A DNA stretch of 64,000 nucleotides. Source: Usnea hakonensis. Its lineage: Eukaryota > Ascomycota > Lecanoromycetes > Lecanorales > Parmeliaceae. The stretch covers positions 124,001-188,000 of the forward strand of contig BLJB01000151.1 of NCBI GenBank assembly GCA_013423325.1. The letters are read 5' to 3'. Below, one piece after another: positions 1 to 10,105 of the stretch (position 1 is the first letter of the stretch; each line of letters begins with the position of its first letter). The translations under genes were made by a program, and so were the position numbers. The notes beneath the pieces are model-generated. The model worked only from the letters and a program-made list of their open reading frames with translations, was not told where the DNA came from and did no database searches.

Positions 1-173
1 ACCATCGTAGTAAAGATCCCTGCAGCCGCCTGCTCTTTTTCCTCTTGCTGTTGTGCCTCCAAAATCAAAATAGGCTGGCGTCTTTTTGATGCCGTGGGCT
101 GGTCTGCGACAGTAGTGTTGTTCGAGAAGGATCTCATTTTTGCAGTGCGAATAGGCAAGGAGAGTATAGGCAT

Positions 174-443
174 TCAGAGCGGCGTAAGAGGGATGCAATT
201 CTCTTCAAAGCTCAACGAAAGCACTTCTGGGGTTGATGTCTTGCCGACTACGAGATAGTACTCGTAGATCAAACATCTCACCTCGGAAGATAGAGTCATG
301 AAGGTCGCCGCCTGTAGAGGCTCTGACTGACCTACTGGCTCGAGATCTTGTTGGCAAAAATTGATTTGTAAGTTATCTAGGTCGAAGAAAAGAGTATGGT
401 AGAGATGAGAATGTTCTAGCTGTATGATTTTACGTCTAAGCAT
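174..443 (-). CDS. 2EXR-like short protein or 5' exon at the window edge
   Basis: An 89-residue minus-strand reading frame contains the pattern FMTLSSEVRCLIYEYYLV (about residues 48-65). This fits the start of the fungal 2EXR domain, typically L-P-x-E-[IV]-R-x-x-I-Y-E/D. The family is widespread in filamentous ascomycetes and its function is unknown. A normal 2EXR protein runs for 200 or more residues. Here the frame stops at 174-176, and a second open frame starts immediately downstream and runs off the window. This is therefore a truncated copy, or an exon whose splice site I could not fix. Confidence 0.4.
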   Translation of the reverse strand: MLRRKIIQLEHSHLYHTLFFDLDNLQINFCQQDLEPVGQSEPLQAATFMTLSSEVRCLIYEYYLVVGKTSTPEVLSLSFEENCIPLTPL

Positions 444-681
444 CTAAATGGCTTGGTGAATAGGAAAGGTTTGTAAAATATCAAGCAGCTGTGTCGTGTG
501 TGAGTGTGCTGGGTTCAAGTCTTGGGGATGATAGAATATACAGACAGGTATGAATGAGGTAGCTGCTTTTCAAGACGGTAGTCACCCGAAAGTGATATCG
601 GTCGAGGGGTCCGAGGTGTGGCAATTAGGCGAGGTGACACCTCAAATCTCACTCACCGCCGTATCTGTCACTCTTACTAGC

Positions 682-972
682 AACCTTGACCCTGAGCCAC
701 ACCCATAACAGAGACTTCAAGAAACGCTATTTCAACCCAAACATAATATGGAATCCTACCAGGCATATCCCTATTCAAACCTGGATCCTGAGCCACACCC
801 ACAACGGAGACTTCAAGAAACGCTATTTCAACCCACACATGATATGGGATCCTACCAGGCATATCCCTATTCCAACCTAGATCCTGAGCCACACGCACCA
901 TCGAGAGTTCAAGGAACGCCATTTCAAAACAAAGATAACATGGAGTCCTACCAGGCCTACTCTCACCTTTAC
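682..972 (+). repeat. Three tandem 96-bp units, with a partial fourth
   Basis: Direct repeats with a 96-bp period start near 682, 781 and 877, and a weaker partial copy begins at 973. Each unit contains CTGAGCCACAC and TCCTACCAGGC blocks. Units 1 and 2 are nearly identical. Unit 3 has diverged but keeps the 96-bp phase. As 96 is a multiple of three, the repeats encode 32-residue units of the SAP-like gene. Confidence 0.85.
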
Positions 973-1623
973 TTTGAGTCCGAGCCTCACGGACGACACG
1001 GAGAGCAAGGAACGCCAGTTCAGATGGATGTCGCACAGCCATACATTGGCCACCAGTTGCATGATCGGCAGGTATTGCAGTACAGTCGAGGCCCAGGAGA
1101 CCTAGAAGGTGGACACTACCAAGTCGAATCCTATCCCTTTCAAGCCAATCTCTCCGGCTCCATGTCATCATGGACGCCCGACCGTAACCTGAATGATTCT
1201 GTGCCATTTCAGACAAATGGTCCGCCCGGATTCAGATACGATGATATGGGCTTCGACCCTATTTTCAAACCCCAGGGGATAGAATTGCAGCCAATGTGGC
1301 TACCAATTGCGGATGCAGTAGCTCCAATGCCGCAAGTGGACTATGAGGAAAGGGAAGCGGTTTACATGTCAGCGACCTGCAAAGAGCTGATAACATATTG
1401 CAAAGAACGGGGAATGAAGACATCAAGGACAAGAAAGAAGGACGAATACGTCCAACTGGCAGAACAGGTACTACCAGGAGTCGACTGCTGGGCTCTCAGC
1501 AACGTTGAGTTGCGAGCAAGATGCAAGGCTCGCAACGCAGCACTTCCAGGTGCCACACAGTATGACTCGAAGGCTGTCATGGCGCGGAAATTGACAGAGG
1601 ACGACGCGAAGTGGGGAATATGA
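748..1623 (+). CDS. SAP-like domain protein with N-terminal 32-residue repeats
   Basis: This 291-residue protein is encoded without an intron. The first ~95 residues are tandem units beginning M-[EG]-S-Y-Q-A-Y and containing E-P-H. A Gln/Pro/Tyr-rich middle follows. The C-terminal ~90 residues hold two SAP-like helix pairs: CKELITYCKERGMKTS (about residues 210-225) and a second around ELRARCKARNAAL. SAP motifs usually bind DNA or chromatin, so a nuclear role is possible. The start is uncertain. The same frame extends upstream into another repeat unit but is blocked by TAA at 706-708, where unit 2 has CAA. The upstream repeat is therefore decayed, or excluded by splicing, and 748 is the first usable ATG. 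Confidence 0.6.
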   Translation: MESYQAYPYSNLDPEPHPQRRLQETLFQPTHDMGSYQAYPYSNLDPEPHAPSRVQGTPFQNKDNMESYQAYSHLYFESEPHGRHGEQGTPVQMDVAQPYIGHQLHDRQVLQYSRGPGDLEGGHYQVESYPFQANLSGSMSSWTPDRNLNDSVPFQTNGPPGFRYDDMGFDPIFKPQGIELQPMWLPIADAVAPMPQVDYEEREAVYMSATCKELITYCKERGMKTSRTRKKDEYVQLAEQVLPGVDCWALSNVELRARCKARNAALPGATQYDSKAVMARKLTEDDAKWGI

Positions 1624-3342
1624 GGGTGGACAGTATGACAAGTGAGAGCTTGAGGAAGGTCAGATCATCTTATCTCGAATGCTCTTCTCGGGATATAAAA
1701 TACAAACTGACCTTTTCCAAGAACGAATGCCACAATGTCGCAGCATTTTCGATCACTTTTGTGGTGGGTCGCAGCCTATGTTGTGCCGCTATCGATATCT
1801 ATCTCATCTTCATCGTGGTGGTAAAAGTCTTCCTCTACCTTTTCCTTGTCGAGAGAGCAAAAGTTTTAGCAAACAAACGGACACCACTCCTTTTCATCCA
1901 CCATAGTTCCCACGGCTTCATTCGTCCCTACCAATAAAACAAAGCACTTAGCAAACAAACCAGCAAACATGAAGGCCAATACGGCCACCATTGTTATTGT
2001 CACTGCCCTGTCGTTCGTGGGTACTGCCTTGCGCGTGGGCCAGCAAACTACCCACCTCGGTCCACGCCTATCCTTGGATGCTCCGGCATCATCAAATGTC
2101 TCGATTGCCAAGGCTCAACCCCAAGCGAGTCCAGTTGAGGGTCTGTGCGATGAATCTTATGGTGGCACTGGGCCACCCAGGGTAATGACAACGAGAAGAA
2201 GTTTACCTTTGACGAGCTCTTTGATTGGTGGCAAACAAAATGGCAAGGCGCCGCGACTGGGTGTACATCATTGGCATCCTCATTGTCCTCTTCGAACTCG
2301 TGTCCTGGCCATCTTTGCCTCCATAAAGCCAGTCACGAACCTTTCACAAATCGACGGAAAATGCCGCATCGACTTACCTCTAGTCATCACTATCCCACCC
2401 CTCTCATGATCGTCTCGAGTATCCACTTCGTATTTCCCTCCATCATCACCATAGCTTAGGGTCTCTCCCATGACGTATAACGGAGAAAGCCCGACTGCCC
2501 CTCGCTAGTCCAGTCACCATAGCACTAGGTGACATTTCTAGTCAGGACATCGACGATGTCGGCCTCAATAGACAACTCTGATATCCACGGGAAGGATCAC
2601 CCCCAAAAAGTCTCCATGGGGTCGGGTTTTGGACCAGAGAAGTACTCAAAGGATGCTTACATCAAGCCGTCTGATGAGAAAAGATTCAATATAGTTGCCG
2701 TTTCTTCTTTCCCAAGATAGCGTTTAGGAGTGGGAGTAGCATTTTCAGAGAATCCGTTTCCATTCCTTTATGCGCGGATCGTTGGTAACCTCATAGCCTT
2801 CAGCTCATACAACGGTCCATGGTCTCTTCAAACCTATGAATCATCAAACCAAAGATCTCACCATCCCATCTTATATCCATCCGTCATTATTTCTCCAAAC
2901 TTCTGGACCCTGCTCCCTTTATCCCGGTCTAGACCAAGCTCTTTTCCTGCCCATTCGATTCGCCAGCAGAATAAGCTTCTTCCACAAGGGTACTTGCATA
3001 ATGTCCTTTTCCAAACAATCTTCTCACCAATCGGTCCGCACTCACATCTCGTGACTCCATCACCCAACTCCTTCGTCAATCTCTCATCTTCTTTCACAAA
3101 AAAAGACTGCTACGTCTTATACCCAGAGGCAAATTTAGGAGATGAGGTGAAGAAAAGCCTTTTGCGACCGGGTGCTAGTTTTTCCTCGCTTCGTAGCCTC
3201 GCCGCAGTTGCCTTATTGGGATAGCGGGCACGGTAAATTAGCGTGGCCACCTTGTCTTTTACCAGAGGAACCCTCGTACACTTGACAACACAGAAAAAGA
3301 ATCCCTATTAAAAGCGTTGATCTTACAACTGATTGATCGGAC
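1624..3342. other. Intergenic stretch with only weak ORFs
   Basis: Apart from the weak candidate at 1969, I see only short frames without recognisable motifs (for example 2730-3224, plus strand, 164 residues, low complexity). I saw no RNA gene and no repeat family. The 3' part probably carries the promoter of the DUF6604 gene. Confidence 0.4.
1969..2409 (+). CDS. Possible small secreted or membrane protein, uncertain structure
   Basis: An ATG opens a frame with a hydrophobic N-terminus (MKANTATIVIVTALSFVGTA) resembling a signal peptide or membrane anchor, followed by a polar stretch. The unspliced frame gives 146 residues. A possible short intron (GT near 2139, AG near 2180) would instead join a more protein-like exon containing FTFDELFDWWQTKWQ. 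A separate frame nearby encodes a hydrophobic run ending at a stop near 2327. I do not recognise the protein. It could also be non-coding. Confidence 0.25.
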   Translation: MKANTATIVIVTALSFVGTALRVGQQTTHLGPRLSLDAPASSNVSIAKAQPQASPVEGLCDESYGGTGPPRVMTTRRSLPLTSSLIGGKQNGKAPRLGVHHWHPHCPLRTRVLAIFASIKPVTNLSQIDGKCRIDLPLVITIPPLS

Positions 3343-6300
3343 ATGATTCCAGACTTTCTGGCTGGATCGTATAAGAGATACAAGCAAGACACTGCCCTCT
3401 TCACAACCTGGCTTGCCAATGCAGCCGCTTCCTCTGGCTACAAGCCACAAGCGACCAAGCGTCCACATTCAGAGCAACCAGCACAAGTCAAATCTGTAAA
3501 TTCTGACTCGCCTCTGCCATCGACCCCTAAGCTGAAGGGCAGGGAACGGAAACTCGCCAGGGATGCTGCCGCCAAAGCAAAGAAACCCAAGGTTGACACA
3601 CCAAAAGCTCAATTGCCATCCACTGTCAAGTACACCATCACCACAGCAGAATTGCTTCGTCAAGCAGAGGCTGTCACTGAGTCTCGCCCCACATCACGCG
3701 TTCAGATGCCCGCAGCCCTCCGAGCTGTTGTCGAGCGTGCTATTCAAGCCCGTCAAAGATGCTCGGAGTGGTTTCAGAAGTCTCAAGTGCACAACAAATA
3801 TGCTGACAACCAGCACACTCACTTTATCGAAATCCTAAAACAATCCCTGAAGATACTGGAGCCCTGTGTGGAAGAAGCTGAGCCATCTGCGAAAGTGCAT
3901 GGGAAGCGAGCCGAACCCTTGGTAGAGGGATCCGCTAGTATTTCAAACCGCTTTGCAGCGCTCAATGTAGAAGACCTCCTGGACGTCGATCCTTCGGAGG
4001 TTTCTGAAGTAACTGCTGCCGTCGACGTGACGCAAAAGACGACAATCTCGAAAGACGGACCCATTGTTTCCGCATATGAGCTCGAAGATGAGGACGATTT
4101 TGATAAGGAGTTGGCCTTCTTCATCTTCTGTGAGTCATCATCTTCTACCAGTATCGATTTGTCCCATGCTTGGCAAGCTAATTCTCATTAGGTTTCTTCG
4201 AGGACCTTCATCGCACACAAGAATTCATCCAGGAGCTCTGGCTCAAATACAAGGCAAGGAAATGTGACCTTCACACCGCGGCTATAACAACGAATGCTGC
4301 CTTTGATCTGGTCCGGCAAGCAGAGGAAGACCTTATCGCCCAAGCTCCAGATATCTTCGATAGAAAACGATCTTGGGACTCCATTGCCATCATTATCTTC
4401 TACGCTGACGCCTTCGAGCGCGGTGTTTGCCCTGAAGCTCGTTTGAATAGTAATGAGAGCTTGCGGATCACGCCCTTTGACGACTTCATCTATCTGTCAA
4501 CAGCGCGCATCTTGATGAAATTCACGTTCTTGGCCGACGTTCCGAAAGACTGCAACCTCTCGTATCCTTTGCCATGCCCCCCGTTACGTTTTGGTTATAT
4601 ATCCCGACCCGAATTGCTGGGAACGCCGGAAATGGACCGAAAAGAACAACAAGATTTGACTCTATCAAGATTTATAATGGATAGGCAGCTATGGAATACA
4701 TGGAGGGAGGTTGGTGAGCAGGTTGGGAAGGAGTTACCTGCTCCGCCACCTCCAGACGATGAATTAAGCAAAGCCCTCGATAGACTAACAATAGAAGGGG
4801 TTCTCAGTGTCGCGCTAGTTTTTGAAGCTCAAGTTTTCCTTGACATTCAAGATATCATGAGTGATGATGTGAAAAGAGGCCACCAAGACCTTTTGCGGAC
4901 CACCAATAAAATCGATAAGATCATGAACTTGAAGGCAGTCAACGGAGCATGGGATGTTGGTGGTACTGGTGAGCGGTGGCATGAGAAGGACGTGGAAGCT
5001 GTCATGCGGATCAAGATGACATCAATGTATTGGATCCTCGACACTCCTGTCAATGCATTTCCAAAATTCAAAGAGTACCAACTGGCAACGAACACTTCCG
5101 AATACAATGAGTCTATTGAACTTGGTTCGGATACATCGCTGCAGCATAAAGTCCCGCTTCAACAAGCAGATATACCTGGGGTTCCCTCTACAGAAGCATC
5201 GCGAGATTCCGCGTCCAAGAACCCAAAGTTCAGCACAGTGTCAATGAATGTACATCGGCTTCCAAAAGGTATCGATGTTCGCGACCCCGAGGTTCAGCGG
5301 CTGCTGAGAAAAGAACTGGTGGCGTCAGGTCAATTACCTGATGAGGGACCTGTAAATCCAAAACATGAGGAGACTGCGAGGAAGATGAACGTGAAAATGA
5401 TTCAACCGTCAAAGGACCTCAATTTTTTGTTTACAACGAATCCAATCTATTGCGGACTAGTTTCTTTCAGCATACTCACAGATTTCGAAGCCTCCGGGAT
5501 CAGTCTTTGCAATTGGCACAAAAGCATATGGCCTACCGCGCATCTTTACAATGCCTTGCAACAAACGTCCAGGATCTCGAAGACTTGGCCAGAGATGGAA
5601 GAGCTGATGGACCTGCACATGGACACTTTGTTTGCTGGCCATCTTCCTCTCTCAGCCTACGAATATTTCATTCGTTTCGCCCTCGCCTTGGGCTTGTCGA
5701 CGAGCAATTTTTCACGCAATCCGAGGAATCGGATCAACAATGATAGGATACGATTTCGGCAAGGAGCCAATGGGACTAAATTGAAGATTACCGAGATGTC
5801 AAGCGTCTTTCGCCAATACTTTGAGAAGGAATCGTCTCTAGAGGTCTGTCTAATAAAGCTCGACAGCCTTATCAGGAACCCAGGGGCCAGAGCCTCAAAG
5901 AAGGAACGGGATGCGTCGAATCGACCTCTCACGAATCTGCAATTCCTTGCCATGTTGGAAGCCAATTTGCCACAAGTCACCCAGCGCCTGCAATTTGACT
6001 ACATCACTCTGACCAAGCAATGTGCCAAGCTGCTGAAGACCATTCGTCAGCAGCTGGAGATGAAATTCCAAGTCGCTTATCCAAGGGTTCCCACCGAGGA
6101 CAGTGCTGATCAGACTTTGACTTGGGTAGTGATGCGGATATTGGAGGAGAACAATGAGCTGGTATGTCCCCTTTGCGCTTTTCGTCCTCTTGGTCTTGAT
6201 TTTTCGTCCTCCTGGTCTTGATGTGGGCCAACGAGTTTGAAGACGTCCAAAGTTGAAGCACGCTGACTGTGTCAACAGGTAGCAGCTCGTGAGAGGGATC

Positions 6301-6884
6301 AGCGAGGTGCAATGGCTCCCTTGGTCGGAGGGCAATTCAAAGTTGCAGGGGAGGAAATGGAGAAATTTCTCGGCACTTACAGGCCACGAGACCTCATCTC
6401 TAATTTCAATGCTCTTCCCCGTCCTACCCGAGCTCCATCTGGACTCGTGCCAAATCATTGGAACATCTCCATCCGACACGTCGCATTTTCGCCTCCTGGC
6501 GATCTCGTCTTCTTCGTACAGCCCGACAGTCAGTTCGTGCACAGTGAGGGGCCGATTCAAACGGTCGAAGGACAAATTCCGGGAGACAAGTTGAATCCGA
6601 AGAGCCTAGTGACCTTGCAGACTATCGCGAGGCTGATTATGAAGTCCTTTGTCGAAGGCATGAGCGGGCCAAGCACCGCCGCGGCTTCGGCCCCTTGGTC
6701 TTGGGCAACGAATGACGCGAACTTTGCCCGTCGAATAATCAAGGTGATGACGGACATGGGGGTTCGGGAAGATTTGTTGAGTATGGGGGTAGCAGATGCG
6801 GATGAGCTTGTAAAATGCGATGAAGCATGGGATGGCTTGATTCGGGAATTGTCAGGGTCCTTGAGGCCATCAGGGGCAAGCTAG
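3343..6884 (+). CDS. DUF6604-family large fungal protein, three exons
   Basis: Proposed CDS is join(3343..4129, 4192..6161, 6279..6884), about 1120 residues. The N-terminus MIPDFLAGSYKRYKQDTALF followed by TWLANAA matches the DUF6604 signature found at the start of many uncharacterised ascomycete proteins. The next ~170 residues are Lys/Pro/Ser-rich. After intron 1 comes a largely helical region. Intron 1 (donor GTGAGT, acceptor TTAG) joins phase 1 to give ...FFIF-C-FFEDLHRT. Intron 2 (GTATGT...ACAG) joins phase 0 to give ...ENNEL-VAARERD. Both junctions keep the frame open. Reaction and partners are unknown for the family. Length is typical, and no break was seen. Confidence 0.8.
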
Positions 6885-8870
6885 TACTTTGCTCTTACAG
6901 ACGATTGCTTTCGTTGTATGGCTCAGAGATGTGCATCAAGTGTCCTGAACAGCACTGATGATGCTCTTACACTGTCTTTATAATGCGACTTGGCAGCTAA
7001 GCATTTCGGCTATCAATGTTTATTTGCAGGGATAACTTCGTAATAACACCGGTATCTAAGATGGTATCAGTAAGTAAGGTAGCAATGCATATCTTGAATC
7101 GTAAAACCCTCTGAAATATGTTTACATGTCGAGGAATCGTGAATATTAATGAGTATTTCGAAATTGTCGCTCCGCAAGCTCCGAACCAAGCTGAGCCATC
7201 AAGAGCATGACCTACAAGTTCCTAAATGCGCTGGGGAAAGGTTCACGTGCGCCAGAGGGGAAAAAGTACCGGAAGGCTGCCCAAAGAACGCCCAATGATG
7301 CGAACCACGATGCCGACGTCTTCTGCCACGGATCTTGACAGATCGCCGGTCGACGCTATTTTATTCCTCTTTTATCTTGAGATGATGGTGAAGGCCGCGT
7401 GTAGGATGATTCCCACACCTCAGAAAGTCACGCGAGATACCGGAGTCGAAGGAGCAGAAGAAGAAAAAAGTGTGATGAGGCGAAGAAGGTCGAACGCCAG
7501 CTCAAGAGGGCATAAGACATTCACTGTGGCAGGACAAATGAGAGCCATAGTACTAAGCTCGTGTGCGTCGGGTTGCCGACATCCTTGTACAATCCCTACT
7601 GACGCGAAGTCGTTTAGCTGGATCAATGTACTGTTGGGTGCCGACGGCTCCAATAGGAATTGCACTACACAATGCACGAATGATATCAGTGAATGCTGAC
7701 GAACTCTAGCCAATTCAAGCCTCCTCTCTTGCCACATTCATCGTCAACCTCATTGCACTTATGCCCCTGACGGATACGCTGGAACAAGGGGCTTTTGAGA
7801 ATCGGTTCTTCGCACTGGAGACTCGATTGATGAGATTCCAGCGGCAAATTTTTGGGAACACGAAAAGCATCATGGTTTGCGACCTTTGCCCCTTTGTCGC
7901 GTCCAATCAAAATGTCGTAATTAGCTTCCTGACCGGTAGCTTGCTCTTTCAATCTTTGGCTTGCCACTGGCGTAAGTAGGTCTTTTTTCCTTTCCAACAC
8001 AGAGATGAGACTACCGCGGAACTGAACAAGGTCCCAGGCTTTCTTCTTTGGTGGATTGAATCGAATTGAACGGCATTTCAACATACAGATCCGTAGCACA
8101 GACAACAAGCAGCTTGTTACTTCTGGGCCGCCTCCATAATGCTCATTGCAATCGGCGTTTGCTAACACTCCGACTGGATGTTATCTCCTGCCTATATGGA
8201 AGTTTTGTCTTTTCATAATTGTGTCCAGCAGTCGACCTGGCTAGTCTGACACTCTCTCACGCCACTATTACCGTCCGTCCTACGCGTGGTATATAGTGCG
8301 TCCTTATTAATCTTTAGATTGAAGACCCAAGCCCGTATGTATAATCTGGCCCTTTCCAGCCAAAAATACGACATGGTATCTTCGACTCTCGAAAGCTCCA
8401 TCAAAGGACGCTCCGGCGCAGATATAAGAAAAAATGACACTTCTCCTACCCAAGGGCGGGCGCATCTTTCACAGAGATATGGCAAAGGGAGCCAGAAGAC
8501 GAAGGTTTATACATCTGTCTTTTTGAGCATACGGACAGCAAATCCTTTACTTTCTGCATCTCGGCCTCACTAAATTGGCTTTGCTGGATGTGCCTGCTTT
8601 GACAGCACAACCTATCGTGATGGATGCTTATTTCAGTACCTAGTTCATTTTGTAAATTCCCTGACGGGTCAGGTTCACGATTCATTGCTTACACAGAATT
8701 AATCGACTCACCTGCTGACGTACACACTCCCCAGCTGTAACGATGCAGCTCCTCAGCATTACAAGATGACAGTCTTTAATACAATCGTTCAAACAGCTTA
8801 ATTACCACTCACCATACCAAACCCTGTTCGCTCTCAAAAAAAAACGCCAATCTCCACACCTCCGCCGCTG
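6885..8870. other. Gene-poor interval with relic-like ORFs
   Basis: No convincing gene. A 160-residue minus-strand frame at 7686-8168 has a plausible hydrophilic composition but no recognisable domain and no clear promoter or splice structure. A plus-strand frame at 7226-7699 is Arg/Ser-rich and looks random. These may be remnants of older genes. Confidence 0.35.
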
Positions 8871-8874
8871 TTGA

Positions 8875-9033
8875 GACAGCGCAAACCCCCAATGGACCAA
8901 CGCGCCTCCCCATTCCCCCAACCTGATCAAACACCTTCAAATAATTGGCGCCGGCGTCAACCGTACCGGCACCATCTCCTTCAGCCTGGCATTTTCCCGC
9001 CTCCTCTCCGGCCCCGTCTACCCCCGCGACTAG
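8875..9033 (+). pseudogene. Fragment of a fungal P-loop sulfotransferase-like gene
   Basis: A short frame bounded by TGA (8872-8874) and TAG (9031-9033) encodes QIIGAGVNRTGTISFSLAFS followed by RLLSGPVYPRD. This matches the N-terminal phosphosulfate-binding loop (V-I-G-A-G-x-x-R-T-G-T-x-S) and the following GPVYH element of the fungal sulfotransferase-like family (PF17784 type). Complete members have more than 200 further residues. No matching continuation was found downstream in any frame, and an ATG just upstream is out of frame. I read this as a decayed gene remnant rather than a working enzyme. Confidence 0.55.
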
Positions 9034-9535
9034 GTCCTCAATCCCAATTCTGGGAGGGGGAAATCCAGCATCTGTTGCACCTTGAATGCATGATCCGTCC
9101 ACAAAATTGCTTACTCGAGCCAGAGGCTACTCTTTGGGTTTGGTGGTGATATTCAGACCGGGGAAAAAGGAGAGACAAATAGAGGAAAGAAGAGAGAAGG
9201 TAAAGATGATAATCAGACCGCGGAGTCCGTGACCTAAAACGTGAGACGAGAGCAGAAGGTTGAATGCGAAAAACTCTACAACGTTCAATCTTTCGCAGAC
9301 CATCTAGACATGTTAGTGAAGCGCAGACCGGTTTTCCAGCACCCTTCAAACCTAGTGTAGCATACTCTTTGATGCGATTTACCGCAGCACGCACATTCTT
9401 TGAAGTACCGAGAACAGGGATCATGAATTTCGTACTTCCTATGCCATCGGTAGTACAGTCATTCTCTTACATAACAACCAGCATATCTAACCTCTACCTT
9501 GATCGGTATCTTGCTTAAATCCGGGCTAGGTTCCG

Positions 9536-10078
9536 TCATCCGCACCAAGAAGTCGGAGCAGTGCAGTGTAAGATGTGGTCTCTCATATTCGTGTAGTAGA
9601 ACGGTGCTTCCGACATGGCACCAACGCTGAGGAGCCGTGTCCTCTCTTCATCCGCGTATCCGAACCATGACCCATCCGATTGATATTCCATAACGGCTTC
9701 CTGATCCATACAAGGTGCGGGGAGCCAGTGGTTGCTCAAGATATCATACTCGCAGCCTAGTTCCTTTGCTTCATCTGTTGAATTGCCGCATGGCAGGTAC
9801 TTTGCGCCCGAAATGAGTGTCTTGGTTTCTGAACTTTCAATGTGTGCGTTGGGGTTGGAATTGATCGGTCCATGGGTCAATGGTCGACGCGCAGTATAGA
9901 ACAAAAGACCTCCCCAGAATATTGAGCTAACGACGAGGACTAAGAGGTGAGTAGTAAGGCGAGCGTATTTCGACGAAATCCACGCAAGGGGTGGCGAAAA
10001 CGAGCAGGCATGCTGAACGATAAGTGATGACCCTGTCTTCACGTTTGTGCTGATATAAGCTTTCAAGCTTTCAGGCAA
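9536..10078 (-). CDS. Single-pass membrane protein with HxxHC motif (fungal family of unknown function)
   Basis: The frame gives 180 residues. One transmembrane segment lies at about residues 41-63. A lumenal/extracellular part follows with CGNSTDEAKELGCEYDIL, WLPAPCMDQE and FYYTNMRDHILHC. This Cys/Trp/His pattern belongs to a common fungal family of short type II membrane proteins. HILHC (168-172) resembles the HxxHC motif of UstYa-like proteins, but a link to that family is not shown. Family members normally continue past the first HxxHC with a Trp/Arg-rich stretch and a second motif. This copy stops 8 residues later, so it is truncated or has an unresolved 3' exon. The ATG lies only 27 bp after the stop of the upstream HET gene on the same strand. 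Confidence 0.55.
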   Translation of the reverse strand: MPESLKAYISTNVKTGSSLIVQHACSFSPPLAWISSKYARLTTHLLVLVVSSIFWGGLLFYTARRPLTHGPINSNPNAHIESSETKTLISGAKYLPCGNSTDEAKELGCEYDILSNHWLPAPCMDQEAVMEYQSDGSWFGYADEERTRLLSVGAMSEAPFYYTNMRDHILHCTAPTSWCG

Positions 10079-10105
10079 GGCTAGAAATTACCAGGTCAGC
10101 AAGCA

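Noticed and set aside
677..1216. Minus-strand 179-codon repeat protein
   Set aside because: It is the shadow of the 96-bp repeats of the SAP-like gene. The plus-strand frame carries the recognisable C-terminal domains.
7226..7699. Plus-strand 157-codon frame
   Set aside because: Arg/Ser-rich, no motif, no splice signals, and overlaps an equally long frame on the other strand.
9038..9424. Minus-strand 128-codon frame with GTSKNVRAAVNRIKEYATLG
   Set aside because: No family recognised, and the C-terminal third runs into low-complexity Tyr/Leu sequence. It might be a 3' part of the 9.5-kb membrane-protein gene, but I could not join it in phase.
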